NCBI GenBank assembly: GCA_036925085.1
Contig: JAUPFP010000061.1
Coordinates: forward strand, 62,001 to 126,000
Source: Brachycybe producta
Lineage: Eukaryota > Arthropoda > Diplopoda > Playtdesmida > Andrognathidae
Reading direction: 5' to 3'
Length of the DNA: 64,000 nt
In this document: one piece after another, positions 62,867 through 64,000 of the stretch
Layout of the letters: the number at the start of each line of letters is the position of its first letter
Numbering within the stretch: the first letter of the stretch is position 1
Program-made: the position numbers and the translations under genes
Notes under the pieces: model-generated
What the model saw: the letters and a program-made list of their open reading frames with translations, nothing else
What the model was told of the DNA's origin: nothing
Database searches by the model: none

Positions 62867-64000
62867 CTGCAAAACATTTGCATTTTAATTAGTAATAAAA
62901 TTTCTAAGAATTGTTGCTTATTTGACTTTTAATTTGTATTTTAAAGTTAAAACCTTTTACTAATTTGATAATGCCAAAATTTGTCAATTATTATGCGAAA
63001 TTTACTAAATGTTAAGCAACAAAATACTAATTTACTAAAACGTAAATGATACTGGTAATTAAAAATAAATATTATACACTAGAGCAGGCAATGGCATGCA
63101 GACATAGGCTCCACTTTGAAGAGGATCTCACCTCTCCTAAAATGGAACACACTACAATTCCTTCTTCGACAAAGTACATTCCATCAGCAGCATCACCCTA
63201 ATTATCACAACAACACAAATAAGATGATGATGGTCTCAAGTATTTGGGCGCAATCGGAATCTAAAGACTTTTTGAAGGGGCGAATTAGCACATGGGGCAA
63301 TTGGTTATTATCCTCGATAGAACGTTACAGCATGATTTCATAATTCTGCAACTTGTCTAACAAACAAATATGTCAAATTTCTAATAAAAAATATTAATTC
63401 TAACTGGAAAAAAATATTTCTGTCATTTCTTCTTGATTTCACTGTGATTGATTTGTTATTGATGTGGGCTACATTTAAAAAGGTATCCTACCTAAGATCT
63501 AGATTATTGATTAAAAGGCACCTCTTAGACAATTTCTTTTAAAGAAAAGAATTTCCGGATGTTAGTGATTTTGCCATTTTCTTCTCAATATGAGGCTAAA
63601 GGAAGCTTTACATGAGCAGATCATTGGTTCAAACATAACATGTCGTAGATGGACATTATTTGAATTTGAAACATTACTTTGCAAGCAGCCAAGAAGGCCT
63701 GTGGCAGAAGGACAAAAGTCCAAAGTCCAAAATGCAAAATGCATTGTAAAAACTAAAAATATAAACCCAATAACAATTGAAATGTGTTCTGGTGCAGCTG
63801 ACTGGTAATGCATTGTTCGAAAATTAAAAGCCCCATAATAGGAACTCTAATAGGACTCTATTGTATATGTGAAATCTATTGGATTCCTCATTTTACACTT
63901 TTTATTAAGTCGAAAGCTGCCATTTAGCACACCATGCTTCCATGACAATCATCAACAGAAGTCACCTCCTGTACGTAGTACTTGTATTTGAAATACATTC
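62867..64000. other. PRKAR2 upstream intron, no exon recognised
   Basis: I scanned the minus strand for the preceding CNB-B exon and found no matching frame. Short frames near 63116 and 63562 show no family features. Confidence 0.4.

Noticed and set aside
63116-63343. A missing PRKAR2 exon
   Set aside because: The frame is on the + strand and lacks cyclic-nucleotide-domain motifs.

Overview
The window is animal nuclear DNA: introns with GT-AG boundaries, a RhoGEF gene of the FGD family, a protein kinase A regulatory subunit gene, and a heavy load of animal-type mobile elements (Penelope-like, CR1/jockey-like, RTE-like, hAT, Helitron and short TTAA-bounded inverted-repeat elements). The sequence is AT-rich. 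I cannot fix the phylum; an invertebrate metazoan is my best reading.

The main gene lies on the + strand from at least 7119 to 46644. I could join 19 coding exons, and every junction keeps codon phase. They give about 2026 codons ending in a stop: a very large proline-rich, acidic N-terminal region (mostly one 3.7 kb exon at 17434-21106), then DH (RhoGEF), PH, FYVE and a second PH domain. That order is the FGD5/FGD6 type. The start codon and first exon(s) were not found. A region at about 2570-2900, with two perfect RFX X-box-like palindromes and two CACGTG boxes, is a candidate upstream control region, but its link to this gene is unproven.

A second gene lies on the - strand at the right end. 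Three exons (62866-62812, 57290-57222, 57125-56995) encode the C-terminus of a PKA type II regulatory subunit, the end of its second cyclic-nucleotide-binding domain. The two genes converge tail to tail. The roughly 10 kb between them holds only repeats and one GC-richer LTR-like fragment.

Most of the rest is layered transposons. Highlights are: a non-autonomous Helitron family (eight copies) with a terminal hairpin plus CTAG, for which an empty site in the window shows insertion between A and T; two hAT elements with perfect 8-bp target duplications, one hosting four Helitrons; a Penelope-like element whose reverse transcriptase is split by a CR1-like insertion; long-armed foldback elements present twice; and two TTAA-bounded inverted-repeat families. 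A GC-richer block at about 40446-42695 carries a 282-codon open frame that I do not recognise. No rRNA, tRNA or CRISPR array was recognised.
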